In this document: positions 14,068-22,952 of the stretch, piece by piece
How positions within the stretch are numbered: the stretch's first letter is position 1
Layout: the number at the start of each line of letters is the position of its first letter
NCBI GenBank assembly: GCA_028275705.1
Contig: JAPWUD010000012.1
Location: 1 to 46,123 of the forward strand
Length of the DNA: 46,123 bases
Source: Desulfurococcaceae archaeon
GTDB taxonomy: Archaea > Thermoproteota > Thermoprotei_A > Sulfolobales > Desulfurococcaceae
Reading direction: 5' to 3'
Notes under the pieces: generated by a model
The model's database searches: none
What the model was told of the DNA's origin: nothing
The model's input: the letters and a program-made list of their open reading frames with translations, nothing else
Translations under genes and position numbers: made by a program

Positions 14068-14996
14068 TGGTTGAAGCCCCCTCTAGACTACACTTTGGGA
14101 TTGTAGATCCATTTAAGAAACAAGGCAGGAGATTCATCTCCGCAGGTGTAGCTATAGATTATCCTCGTACAAGAGTCGTGGTTGAGCCTTGTAGAGACCT
14201 AGAAGTAGTTGGCTGCAGAGCGAGTGAGGTATATGAGAAAATCAACGTGCTTAGAACAATATATGGGGATTTAAGAGGACGAGTCATAATAGAGGCGTGC
14301 ACTCCGAGACACGTTGGACTAGGCTCTACAACACAGTTGCTACTGGCAGCTTCAACGGGGTTACTCTATGCAAACAACATCCACGTAGACATAGTCGAGG
14401 TCGCTAGGAGTCTTGGTCTTGGGAAGATATCTGGTGTTGGAACATATGTATTCATACATGGGGGATTTATAGTCGATACAGGGGTTTACGGGGAAAACTA
14501 CTTTCCAAAGCTCATGACGCGCCTTGAAATACCTAGAGAATGGGCCTTCATCATAATAACACCTAGAGGGGAGGGACTAGATGAAAAAAGAGAGAGTGAG
14601 ATTTTTTCAAGTGAATTTGAAACACCTCGGGATTTACCGTGGAGGGCTTCATACACATTACTCACTAGACTAATCCCCGCGATCATAGATAGAGACTTCC
14701 AAGAGTTTTCACATGCACTACGTGAACTACAAGAAATAGTCGGAGAAATGTTTAGTGTGTTCCAGGGTGGAGTATTCAATGTGAAATCCGCGAAGTACAT
14801 TGATTTACTAACTAAAATGGGTATCATAGGGGTTGGGCAGAGTTCTTGGGGTCCGACAGTGTATGGAATAGTAGAGTCCATGGAGAAAGCACTTGTCTTA
14901 GAGGCTAAGCTTAGAGAGCTCGTTGATCAAGACGCCTTGATCCTCACTACAAGCCCGAGGAATAAGGGTGCAGAAGTAACTATCGATTCACCTTAA
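14049..14996 (+). CDS. Beta-ribofuranosylaminobenzene 5'-phosphate synthase
   Basis: 315-residue GHMP-kinase-fold protein of the beta-RFAP synthase family. The N-terminal VEAPSRLHFGIVDP motif is characteristic. The glycine-rich loop RHVGLGSTTQLLLAAS (about residues 92-107) matches the GHMP P-x-x-x-G-L-G-S-s motif, and a C-terminal GIIGVGQSSWGPTVYG segment is the family's third motif. The enzyme condenses p-hydroxybenzoate or p-aminobenzoate with PRPP at the start of methanopterin-type pterin synthesis. In non-methanogenic crenarchaea the product is a modified folate such as sulfopterin. It closes a plus-strand run moaB-HAD-DUF447-RFAPS. Confidence 0.85.
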   Translation: MAGRRIVVEAPSRLHFGIVDPFKKQGRRFISAGVAIDYPRTRVVVEPCRDLEVVGCRASEVYEKINVLRTIYGDLRGRVIIEACTPRHVGLGSTTQLLLAASTGLLYANNIHVDIVEVARSLGLGKISGVGTYVFIHGGFIVDTGVYGENYFPKLMTRLEIPREWAFIIITPRGEGLDEKRESEIFSSEFETPRDLPWRASYTLLTRLIPAIIDRDFQEFSHALRELQEIVGEMFSVFQGGVFNVKSAKYIDLLTKMGIIGVGQSSWGPTVYGIVESMEKALVLEAKLRELVDQDALILTTSPRNKGAEVTIDSP

Positions 14997-14999
14997 TCA

Positions 15000-15085
15000 T
15001 TGAGGAGCTAGGATGTGATCAGTTAGGCCCGTCAATTCATCCCTCCTCATGGTCATCCCTTCCAAGCTTCATCCTCAATAATAAT
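15000..15085 (-). ncRNA. Possible C/D box-like small RNA or bidirectional terminator
   Basis: This short spacer between two convergent genes contains a perfect 8-base inverted repeat, ATTGAGGA and TCCTCAAT, about 60 bases apart. On the minus strand the enclosed sequence has two GGATGA boxes, an ATGA and a terminal CTGA with 12-14 base gaps, which is the layout of a C/D box guide RNA (C, D', C', D). The boxes deviate from RUGAUGA, so this is tentative. A simple bidirectional terminator stem is the alternative. Confidence 0.22.
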
Positions 15086-16753
15086 TCACTTTAAACAAAG
15101 CTTTATAATTTTACTTAGCGTTATCTCCGAGATCACTAGCGGGTTCTTTAATCCCTGACTATAGAGTATCCTTGGATCAACCTCTCCAACAAAGCCTAGT
15201 TCCTCGCCGCATGCTTTAATACCCGCAGTTCTCTCCTCTAGGAACCCCCGCATAGCCTTCTTCTCGAATACAGGGTTTAAACCAAGCTCTCTTAGTAGTG
15301 CTTTTACATAGGCTACTCCATCTGTTAGTGTTGCCTTCTCGTGAGTTATAGCTAAGCCTACACGCCTCTCAATTCTTGCACGCGTCTCACTCAATGAGTC
15401 TGGGATAACCACGTCCCCTATTTCAAACAATAGTAGTTTAGAGTACTTCTCCGCGTTTTCCCTAACTACTTCAATGAGCTGTGGTGTAAGCCAAATTCTT
15501 AAGGCTTCAAATCTATCGGATTTTGGGTTTCCAACCACGAATAAATCACCCTCAACACCCATTAAACCCAGTTGAATATCTCTACTAGACATCATGTAGT
15601 TGGCTACCTCTTGAAAACCCATACCCACAAGTACATCCCTGATCCTTGACGAGAAGTACTCCAGTGGGTGCTTCTTACCAGGTGTTGTAGAGGGGGGTAG
15701 TGATTGAGCCGTTGAGCCCAGTGTTTCATAGCCATATGCTACTGCAACGTCTTCAGCTACATCAACCCAGGTCTTTACATCAATCCTATAGATCGGGGGC
15801 TTAACAATCAACTTTGTCTCCATAACCGAGTCTACTTCGTACTGGGAGTATTTTAGTAGATTAACTATATCTTGACTAGAGAGAGCTGTACCAAGTAATT
15901 TATTAATGTCTTCCACTGATACCTCTATACTTATCGTCCTCCTGGGTGCTTCAACAACAAAGCCGTTTTCATACTCTACTCTCACAGCTTCTATGAATCC
16001 ACTAGTAGACCTCTCCACGATACTAGTAGCCATTAATGTAACTGCGTTAACTACATCCTCCAAGCTCGTCCCAGTTGCATCAATTAAGACGCTTCTAGTT
16101 TCTTGCCTCACTCTACAGTCTTCACTATTAATAATGGGTACAAGGCTGAGAATTCTGCCTTCGGAGTCCCTTAGAACAGGGTATTTATCCATGTGTTGTA
16201 TTATGTATCCATAGAGAATACCCTTCTCAGTCCTAGACAGTACATCCCTTAGCTTCATCCTCACTGTTTCATTCAATGGCGTCATCTCCACCTCATCTGG
16301 GTTAACTGCGTCGTAGTATATTGGGGGCTTAACTTTGTCTAGGTCGTATACGCCAATACTAATCTTCCTCCTTGCTCTCCCATAAGTTTGAGCTATTTTC
16401 TCCTGTAACTGCATGATCTGCGATAAAGCTTCATCACTCAACTCAAGGTCTCTAACTACAGCGAGTGCTACATAGGGTCTCTCGGGTATACTCCCCGCAT
16501 ATCCCCTTACATCTGAGTCTACAATGGAAAAACCTCTCCAGGGGATTCCAAGCCATGGTTTTAAAGCACGTGATAAACCCTCAACACTAAATAAATCCGG
16601 CCTATCACTATTGGCTTCATAAGACAATAAATCCTCCCTAATTTCCTCAACCTCACACTTCAACTTCGCCAAGTAGTAGTATAATTCATCCTCTCCAAGA
16701 CTCCTACCGAGTAGTGCGTAGAGATCACTCCGTTTAACCGTTACAACCGGCAT
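15086..16753 (-). CDS. pheT: Phenylalanine--tRNA ligase beta subunit
   Basis: 555-residue archaeal/eukaryotic-type PheRS beta chain, short because it lacks the bacterial OB-fold and anticodon-binding extensions. Visible parts are an N-terminal MPVVTVKRSDLYALLGR start, the SNRPDLFSVEGL-like motif (here ANSDRPDLFSVEGLSRAL, about residues 46-63), the B3/4 editing region with the YGRARRKISIGVYDLDKVKPPI stretch, a B5 region near 280-360 (KPPIYRIDV), and a C-terminal catalytic-like fold. It forms an (alpha-beta)2 tetramer with PheS, which is encoded 14 kb away at 31022. Two bases separate it from the DUF4910 gene. Confidence 0.95.
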   Translation of the reverse strand: MPVVTVKRSDLYALLGRSLGEDELYYYLAKLKCEVEEIREDLLSYEANSDRPDLFSVEGLSRALKPWLGIPWRGFSIVDSDVRGYAGSIPERPYVALAVVRDLELSDEALSQIMQLQEKIAQTYGRARRKISIGVYDLDKVKPPIYYDAVNPDEVEMTPLNETVRMKLRDVLSRTEKGILYGYIIQHMDKYPVLRDSEGRILSLVPIINSEDCRVRQETRSVLIDATGTSLEDVVNAVTLMATSIVERSTSGFIEAVRVEYENGFVVEAPRRTISIEVSVEDINKLLGTALSSQDIVNLLKYSQYEVDSVMETKLIVKPPIYRIDVKTWVDVAEDVAVAYGYETLGSTAQSLPPSTTPGKKHPLEYFSSRIRDVLVGMGFQEVANYMMSSRDIQLGLMGVEGDLFVVGNPKSDRFEALRIWLTPQLIEVVRENAEKYSKLLLFEIGDVVIPDSLSETRARIERRVGLAITHEKATLTDGVAYVKALLRELGLNPVFEKKAMRGFLEERTAGIKACGEELGFVGEVDPRILYSQGLKNPLVISEITLSKIIKLCLK

Positions 16754-16755
16754 AA

Positions 16756-18390
16756 CTACAACCCCATGGTTTTCAATAAATCATCTTCAATCATACTCCA
16801 AGTCTTCAAAACCACTTCTCTATCCTCTGCACTCCAAGATAATAAATTCTCTAGTTGGAAGACTTCAATAGGGTCTTTAATACCTAGCATCCTAGCTAGT
16901 GGTGCATATACTGAGAGATAGGAATGCGCTCCCTTAATGTTCCTTAATTTATTATATGTTTCTAAGCCCATTTTCCTATAGAATACTCTAGATGATATAG
17001 GAGTTATTCTAGGATTATACTCTAGGCGCCGCTGGCTATTAATTACTCCTCCAAGTGGCGATACATCAATACCTTGCTTTAATGCCTCAACCCCATACCA
17101 TGATTTTAAGTAATCTCTATAGGTTGATGAAATCTCCTCCCTCCTATACCTACTGGACAACAACATGCCTGCAATTGTGGATATCAACGCTGTATCCACA
17201 AGTCGACTTGGGGAGATTGAATCAACATCGTCCATGTCTGTATGGTAGTATTTACTAGGCCACTCATTCAACATAGAGCTATCTAAACCCCAGACTAGTG
17301 TAACATCGTGGTCGCTCCCCGAGGTGTAAGGCGAGATGGAATACCTCGATGCAGGTAGTTTGAAGCCTCCGAATGATGCTGCCTCGTCAAGAACAAGCTT
17401 CGTCGCTAAGTATAGATATGGAGCTGTCATGGACTCTATGAATAGTGGTGGGTTCACAAGGTTTAATGTCGAGTTTGTTACCCACTGCTTTGAGCCAACC
17501 ATGTCTAAATTATAGACCCCTATGGGTATCCATGGTAGGTTTTTATCAGCGTATATTGTGCCTGAGTACTCTGGTATGAATAAGTGAGCGTGTGGAAAAC
17601 CTAGTTTAGCCTTTTCAATCAACACTGCAGTCAAGATATTTGAGACCACTCCACTCGCGTTGTCATGTGCACCGGGCTTCGGGTGGCAAATATGACTCAT
17701 GTATAGTACTCCGGGATCCCCACCTCTATAAGCAATTAAGCCATGCTGGGGTCTACTACTATACATTGCTTTAATACTCCAGCACGCCTCTACTCTATCC
17801 CCTCTTGAAGCCCTAGTTATAGTCTTTAGTGCGGTTGCATAGGGGATTCCAACAACACTCGTATCTTTTACCTCACCCTCTTCAAGGAATAGTCCAGTAT
17901 ATGGAACTGCCTCGGGGTGTCTCTTACTATCATAGAGTATCACTAGGCGAGCACTAGTTTCTCTATATGCAACATAACCAGGTGCCTCTACGAGTACTAC
18001 CTCCCCCTCACACTTGGATACGTCTTTACAAACAACTACCTCACCGCAACCCTCCCCAGGCGGTGAGTGAGCTGAGACTAGTGTGGGGTGATCTGAGAGA
18101 TCATACGTGATAGATTCCTCCCCCACTTTAACCTCTAGAGTCCCCTCATATACATCCCAGGAGATAGGTGTCTCCATAAATCCCCGTCTACCACTAGGTA
18201 TATCAAAAAGCTTTACTTCAAAACCAATTGATGATAGAAAACCCGATGTCTCCCTAATAGCCTCCTCTAAGCCTCTACTCCCCTGTATGCGGTGGTGCAT
18301 AGTCACTCTACGAATAAAGTCTCTGGCTAAGCCAACTAAGCGTATTTTCCTGAGTTCCCCGAGTATTGTGTGGGGTTTATACAATTGCAT
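16756..18390 (-). CDS. DUF4910 aminopeptidase-like zinc peptidase
   Basis: 544-residue protein of the DUF4910/M28-like aminopeptidase group. Metal-site segments are visible in order: HICHPKPGAHDNASG (His and Asp, about residues 232-246), FIPEYSGTIYADK (Glu, about 268-280), YNLDMVGSKQ (Asp), SGSDHDVTLVWG, and YYHTDMDDVDSISP near 380, which supplies the last His. An N-terminal part and a C-terminal winged-helix-like tail flank the peptidase core. No signal peptide is evident, so it probably acts in the cytoplasm on peptides, consistent with the peptide importer at 32594-37948. Substrate is not known. Confidence 0.82.
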   Translation of the reverse strand: MQLYKPHTILGELRKIRLVGLARDFIRRVTMHHRIQGSRGLEEAIRETSGFLSSIGFEVKLFDIPSGRRGFMETPISWDVYEGTLEVKVGEESITYDLSDHPTLVSAHSPPGEGCGEVVVCKDVSKCEGEVVLVEAPGYVAYRETSARLVILYDSKRHPEAVPYTGLFLEEGEVKDTSVVGIPYATALKTITRASRGDRVEACWSIKAMYSSRPQHGLIAYRGGDPGVLYMSHICHPKPGAHDNASGVVSNILTAVLIEKAKLGFPHAHLFIPEYSGTIYADKNLPWIPIGVYNLDMVGSKQWVTNSTLNLVNPPLFIESMTAPYLYLATKLVLDEAASFGGFKLPASRYSISPYTSGSDHDVTLVWGLDSSMLNEWPSKYYHTDMDDVDSISPSRLVDTALISTIAGMLLSSRYRREEISSTYRDYLKSWYGVEALKQGIDVSPLGGVINSQRRLEYNPRITPISSRVFYRKMGLETYNKLRNIKGAHSYLSVYAPLARMLGIKDPIEVFQLENLLSWSAEDREVVLKTWSMIEDDLLKTMGL

Positions 18391-18450
18391 TCACCAATTC
18401 ATTAAACTATAATTGAAGGAGATAATAATTAGCTCATTAATGATTAGTCT

Positions 18451-18486
18451 TTTATAAATACAATGGCTAATACCAAGCTAACGGTG
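18451..18486 (+). promoter_or_regulatory. Promoter of the glucan phosphorylase-like gene
   Basis: A TATA-like TTTATAAAT (18451-18459) lies 34 bases before the ATG at 18493, with a GGTG ribosome site at 18483-18486. The DUF4910 gene is divergent, so the 102-base gap holds both promoters. Confidence 0.5.
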
Positions 18487-18492
18487 TAATCA

Positions 18493-20022
18493 ATGGTAAT
18501 CGTCAGTATAACACCCGAGATAGCTCTTGATAAGTCTATAAACTACGCTGGAGGACTTGGAGTCCTTGAGGGAGACAAGTTCTATGCCGCTGGCGACATG
18601 GGTCTTGACTATGTTGTTTTAACTTTGTATTATAGGAGGGGTTATACAAGAATATCATTCCGTGGAGACTCACTAGTCTTAGAGCCCGAGGAGCAAAATC
18701 CCGAGTTTATTAAGTCATTGAAACCCGGTAGAGAGATCACTATTTACTTAAACAACAACCAGGTGTATATTAGACCGTGGATCTACGAGTACAAAACAGC
18801 GAGAGCGGTTTTATTTGAAGCAGTGTGCCCAGAACAAGCCCGTAAATTAACAGATAGAGTGTACATAGAGGATAGTGAATACGAGAAAAACCTAAAGTAC
18901 GTGTTATTAGCGAAGGCTAGTGTAGAGTATATTAAGAGCGAGATAGGATTGGAGAATATTTCTTTAATAGATCTTGAGGAGTCTTATACAAGCTTAATAC
19001 TATACCTACTCAACATATCCAATAAGGCAAGAATAATAATACACACTCCTGGTCCGTGGGGTCATCCATTTTTCCCAAGTGACTTAATCGAGAGAGAGTT
19101 CGGCGTAAAGACTCAAAACCCTGTTAACATGACTTTAGAATCTATTAGGAGGCTAAAGGAAGTCATAGTTGTCTCCCAGAAGCAGAGAGAAATTATACCC
19201 ATTATATTCCCCGAGGCTACTGGGAAGATCAAGGCTATTACAAACGGCATTTACCTAGAGAGGTGGATGGATCCCAGGCTATACTCTGCATGGAGAAACA
19301 ATGAATTAAGCCTTGAATTACTGAAAAACACCCGCAGAGTCTCCAGGAGGGAGCTTGAATCCTACTTGAAGTCTGTAAAAAAGGATCTAGTGCTAGGGGA
19401 AAAAATCGTGGTTGCGTGGGCAAGAAGGCTCTCTAGGTATAAAAGACCATACTTCATAGCGAGGTTTATACAGGAAAACCCTGATGTAGATGCAGTATTT
19501 GTTATTGCTGGAAAACCCCACCCTAAAGACCCAGATGGATATAAATACCTAGAATGGATCAGAGATCTAAGCCTAAAACTTAGAAATGTAGTGTACATAC
19601 CGAGCTATGATCTAGAAACTGCGAGGTTACTGGTGAAATCTACAGACCTTTGGCTCTTCACACCGTTCAGCGGCTGGGAGGCTTGTGGAACGAGCTATAT
19701 GAAGGCCATGGTTAATGGAGTCCCCGTTCTCTCAAGCCGTGATGGAGGAGTATTAGAGATTATAAATCATGGTGTTAATGGATGGTTGTTTGGAGAGAAT
19801 CTAAGGGATTTTATAAATATATATGAAGACCCTAGAGCAAGTGCAATAGATGAGAGAGAGTATAGAGAGTTTAGTAGCTTACTAAAACACGTCATTGAAA
19901 CCTACTATCATGACCCAGACAAGTACTGGGAGATTGCATTTAACGCTTGTAAAGCGACTCCCGGAGTAGTCGATATTAAAAAAGTACTAAAGGAGTATTA
20001 TTTCCCAGCGCACCCTACCTAA
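18493..20022 (+). CDS. Alpha-glucan phosphorylase-like glycosyltransferase (GT35 type)
   Basis: 509 residues with a GT-B fold. The N-terminal ITPEIALDKSINYAGGLGVLEGDK motif is typical of archaeal glucan phosphorylases, as is the C-terminal EACGTSYMKAMVNGVPVLSSRDGGVLEI (about residues 395-422). In GT35 enzymes the Lys of this GTSxMK motif binds pyridoxal phosphate. RRLSRYKRPYFIARF (about 310-325) is the phosphate/donor-binding loop. The protein is shorter than the roughly 720-850 residues of many phosphorylases but comparable to compact archaeal ones. It would release glucose-1-phosphate from alpha-glucan, feeding the glycolytic enzymes next door. Glycogen synthase (GT5) is the less likely alternative. 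Confidence 0.72.
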   Translation: MVIVSITPEIALDKSINYAGGLGVLEGDKFYAAGDMGLDYVVLTLYYRRGYTRISFRGDSLVLEPEEQNPEFIKSLKPGREITIYLNNNQVYIRPWIYEYKTARAVLFEAVCPEQARKLTDRVYIEDSEYEKNLKYVLLAKASVEYIKSEIGLENISLIDLEESYTSLILYLLNISNKARIIIHTPGPWGHPFFPSDLIEREFGVKTQNPVNMTLESIRRLKEVIVVSQKQREIIPIIFPEATGKIKAITNGIYLERWMDPRLYSAWRNNELSLELLKNTRRVSRRELESYLKSVKKDLVLGEKIVVAWARRLSRYKRPYFIARFIQENPDVDAVFVIAGKPHPKDPDGYKYLEWIRDLSLKLRNVVYIPSYDLETARLLVKSTDLWLFTPFSGWEACGTSYMKAMVNGVPVLSSRDGGVLEIINHGVNGWLFGENLRDFINIYEDPRASAIDEREYREFSSLLKHVIETYYHDPDKYWEIAFNACKATPGVVDIKKVLKEYYFPAHPT

Positions 20023-20434
20023 TTATAAAAACTGATATAGGTGCATTCACTACGAGTGATAGAGCTACACTCCCAATACCTATTTCCCCAAACAATGTCC
20101 TACCACGTGCTCCAACAACTACTAGGTCGTAGCCTTCCTCTATTACCTCACGTAGTAGAGCTGAGTGTGGGCTACTGCTTGCAGGGTCATATTCGATATA
20201 CTTGTAGAATACATTAATACGTGTATCTTTTAATCTCTCCTTTGCCCTTATAATTGGGTCTTCCCTTTCAATACTACCCTTAGGTTTAGCATACGCTACA
20301 ACCACGCGTGAACCATACCTCCGCGCTAAGTCCACTGCGAACTCTAGTGCTTTAAGACTAGTCTCACTACCATCCACGGGGACAAGTATTTTCCTATAGT
20401 AGAAACTGATAACATATGAAGGCGCCTCAGTCAA
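20015..20434 (-). CDS. Universal stress protein (UspA family)
   Basis: 139-residue Usp domain. KILVPVDGSETSLKALEFAVDLAR opens the first strand and helix. The C-terminal nucleotide-binding pattern is LVVVGARGRTLFGEIGIGSVALSLVVNAPISV, which matches the ATP-binding type (G-x2-G-x9-G-S). It starts with TTG after a GGTGAG site, 20 bases behind gap, so it probably shares the pgk-gap transcript. Its tail overlaps the convergent phosphorylase gene by eight bases. Function is generic stress or ATP sensing. Confidence 0.85.
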   Translation of the reverse strand: MTEAPSYVISFYYRKILVPVDGSETSLKALEFAVDLARRYGSRVVVAYAKPKGSIEREDPIIRAKERLKDTRINVFYKYIEYDPASSSPHSALLREVIEEGYDLVVVGARGRTLFGEIGIGSVALSLVVNAPISVFIIR

Positions 20435-20454
20435 TTAGCTCACCTAGATCTCTC

Positions 20455-21504
20455 CTATTTCACTCCAGTTATTAAATCTTTAACTAAACCAATGCCAAGG
20501 GCTTTATTCGTCTTCTCAACTACTCTAAACGGATCTGTCTCTAGGTTTAAGACAGCGTATGCTACGTCAATATTTTCAGGTATAACAATGGATTCCTGGT
20601 GTATTGCCTGAATAAGCATTAGTACGTCTCGATCTAGTTTCAGAGTACTTGAGAACACTATGTTCTCGTATAGATCATAGCGATGCCTCCCAGCGTCTCG
20701 AGCTAGCTCAACTAATTTTCCAGTTGTATCAAGCCCCATAGACTCGGGGTTAAGGAACAGTATTCTCCCACTCTTCTCCATTGAAGACAGTAGATCATCC
20801 ATAGACTTCTCCCCTGAGAGCTCAATACGAAGTACTTGAACATGCATTAGTGTTGTTGGCACTACAACGGAGGCTGTGGTTATGGGTATATCGCCTATAA
20901 CTGTTTTCACGTCGCTTGCGTGGTGGCTTGGAATCCTATGGGAATCTAGGAGTATGGATGCTACGGGGCCTCGGGTGTCTTCTCTTGGATCACTAGCTCT
21001 TCTCACAATAGTAACGAAAACAGATCTAGGCTTAACCCCCAGAGAACACAGTATCCTCAAAATTCCTGTTGTATTGCAACTAACTACCCTTACATATTTT
21101 TTCCCAAGAGCTGCACTATAATTACATAGTGTGCTGTAGCTGACCTCTCCGACTTCCGGTGGCTCGCCACCCTGGAATATAGCTGGTTTACCATGCTTTA
21201 CATAAAACTCCTTGTTCTTAACCCCTTGCTTTCCAGGTGATGCATCATATATGAGCTCTGCTTCATCAATCATATCCTCAATAGTCCCCTCGGGTTCAAA
21301 GCCATGTTTTCTAAACTCATCGATTCTGTCTCTGGGGACAAATACCCTAAAGCCCTTCTTCCGCGCTATTAAGGCAGAGTAGTCGAAGCTATACTTTGAT
21401 ACACCAACTACCTTGAAGTCTCCTGTTTTCACAAGTGCGTCAGCAATCCTCTTACCGATTGTTCCATATCCATTAATACATACCCTAATTGGTATACCTA
21501 CCAC
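20455..21504 (-). CDS. gap: Type II glyceraldehyde-3-phosphate dehydrogenase
   Basis: 349-residue archaeal-type GAPDH. The N-terminal Rossmann motif VCINGYGTIGKRIADAL is followed by the active-site cysteine in VVSCNTTGILR (about residue 140) and the conserved ILLDSHRIPSHHASDV region that provides substrate-binding His/Arg. It interconverts glyceraldehyde-3-phosphate and 1,3-bisphosphoglycerate with NAD(P). In hyperthermophiles with GAPOR, this enzyme and PGK mainly work in gluconeogenesis. The GTG start overlaps the pgk stop by seven bases, a fixed pgk-gap pair. Confidence 0.95.
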   Translation of the reverse strand: MVGIPIRVCINGYGTIGKRIADALVKTGDFKVVGVSKYSFDYSALIARKKGFRVFVPRDRIDEFRKHGFEPEGTIEDMIDEAELIYDASPGKQGVKNKEFYVKHGKPAIFQGGEPPEVGEVSYSTLCNYSAALGKKYVRVVSCNTTGILRILCSLGVKPRSVFVTIVRRASDPREDTRGPVASILLDSHRIPSHHASDVKTVIGDIPITTASVVVPTTLMHVQVLRIELSGEKSMDDLLSSMEKSGRILFLNPESMGLDTTGKLVELARDAGRHRYDLYENIVFSSTLKLDRDVLMLIQAIHQESIVIPENIDVAYAVLNLETDPFRVVEKTNKALGIGLVKDLITGVK

Positions 21505-22733
21505 CCAAGAAACATCTTAGCCGAGAGCTCGAGGGCTTTAAACGCTGGGAGTTCTTCACCGCTAAGGAATAATAAAACCGAGTTCCCCCCTGTAGACACG
21601 TGAACTCTTTCGCCAACCTCGCTTGGAATCATTGCCCCTAGGTGACCACCCGCTATCAACACGAATGCTTTAGATTGGAATGCTGCTTCAAGCAGCTTCT
21701 TGGTCCCCGATCTAAACTCCTCAACTTCTATGACTCCCGCCGGCCCTCTCATCACTATTGTCTTGGCTTCCTTTATTAGCTCACTATATATTTCTCCCGT
21801 GCTCTCACCTATATCCATGATCTTCCCCCTTAGTTGACCAACATAAACATTCTCAACTCCCCCTTCATGTTGTACTTTAAAGTCTACAGGTGTCTCTACC
21901 GGTGCACCACGTAGAAGTAAGTATCTTGCTCTTGGAATTAATGGAGTTAAGCCATTTTCCTCCAGTACCTTGTAGTTATCGATCCCTATATTAACCCCCT
22001 TAGCAGCTAAGAATAGTATACCGAGTAATCCACATGTGAGTATTCTGTCAGCCACTCTATTCTTAACCAAGTTCTCGATTACTCTCATGTGCTCAGCAAC
22101 TTTTCTACCTCCAAGAACATATACCCTTGGAGACTCTGAATCTGATATTATCCTCTGGAGTGCATAAACTTCTTTCTCGAATAATGGACCTATAGCACTT
22201 GGTAATAGAAGTGGAAATCCAACAATACTCGGCTGGCTTCTATGCGAAGTAGCGAAAGCGTCGTTAACGTACACATCTACACTTGAAGCAATTCTCTTAG
22301 CAAATATAGTGTTAGCTTGCACCTCCGGAGGCGCCTCTAAAACCTCCTCAGCTACAAGTCTTAGGTTATCGAGTAGTAATACTTCTCCAGGCTTCAACTC
22401 CTTAATAGCTCTTAGAGCCGCTGGCCCCATAACATCCTCTACGTACTTTATATCTAGTCCACTATACTTCCTTAACAACTCGTAGTGCTTCTCCATTGTG
22501 GTGAAGTCTGGGGAACCAGGCCTCCCCTGATGCGACCCAATCACTAGGGCTGGTTTATACTTCTCAGCAAACTCTTTAATGTACTTAGCGTGTACTCTAA
22601 TGCGGTGGTCATCAAGGATCTCACCAGTATCTGGATCTATTGGTACATTGATATCTATTCTCATAAATACTTTTTTCTCCTCTACACTAATGTCTCTCAC
22701 GGATGGAAGCTTTGGAATAACTAATCCACTCAT
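21498..22733 (-). CDS. pgk: Phosphoglycerate kinase
   Basis: 411-residue archaeal PGK. Clear landmarks are MRIDINVPID (substrate Asp/Asn), GSHQGRPG, VNDAFATSHRSQPSIVGFP, VYVLGGRKVAEH, and near the C-terminus FVLIAGGHLGAMI and STGGNSVLLFLSGEELPA. It transfers phosphate between 1,3-bisphosphoglycerate and ADP. I chose the ATG at 22733; a TTG at 22745 lies too close to the GGAGG site. That GGAGG is the 3' arm of a small hairpin (22746-22760), so initiation may be structure-sensitive. Confidence 0.95.
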   Translation of the reverse strand: MSGLVIPKLPSVRDISVEEKKVFMRIDINVPIDPDTGEILDDHRIRVHAKYIKEFAEKYKPALVIGSHQGRPGSPDFTTMEKHYELLRKYSGLDIKYVEDVMGPAALRAIKELKPGEVLLLDNLRLVAEEVLEAPPEVQANTIFAKRIASSVDVYVNDAFATSHRSQPSIVGFPLLLPSAIGPLFEKEVYALQRIISDSESPRVYVLGGRKVAEHMRVIENLVKNRVADRILTCGLLGILFLAAKGVNIGIDNYKVLEENGLTPLIPRARYLLLRGAPVETPVDFKVQHEGGVENVYVGQLRGKIMDIGESTGEIYSELIKEAKTIVMRGPAGVIEVEEFRSGTKKLLEAAFQSKAFVLIAGGHLGAMIPSEVGERVHVSTGGNSVLLFLSGEELPAFKALELSAKMFLGW

Positions 22734-22745
22734 TGATATCCCCAA

Positions 22746-22794
22746 CCTCCTCTATGGAGGATTAACTTATAACTCTTCATGGATTCTTTTAAAT
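22746..22794 (-). promoter_or_regulatory. pgk promoter and leader hairpin covering the ribosome site
   Basis: On the minus strand TTTAAAAG (22786-22794) is a TATA candidate, placing the transcript start near 22765. The leader then reads CCTCC-ATAGA-GGAGG (22746-22760), a perfect five-pair hairpin whose 3' arm is the Shine-Dalgarno sequence of pgk. The pairing is seen; an effect on translation is inference. Confidence 0.4.
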
Positions 22795-22952
22795 CACTAC
22801 TTAAATTATTTCCGCAGAAGCATCTCAATGGTTAGTTTATTTAGATATTTAAAAGACAGCCAAGGCTATAATAAAGAAATGCACTCTCTGTAACTAGGTT
22901 TTAGCATGGAGAGGAAGGTGAAATAGAGGAAAAAACAAGTAATTCTACGGGT

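Noticed and set aside
15000-15085. Plus-strand antisense match to the 16S region around CCGTCAATTC
   Set aside because: The resemblance to the well-known 16S segment is about 11 bases with a G-U pair and has no D box at the right distance; chance is likely.
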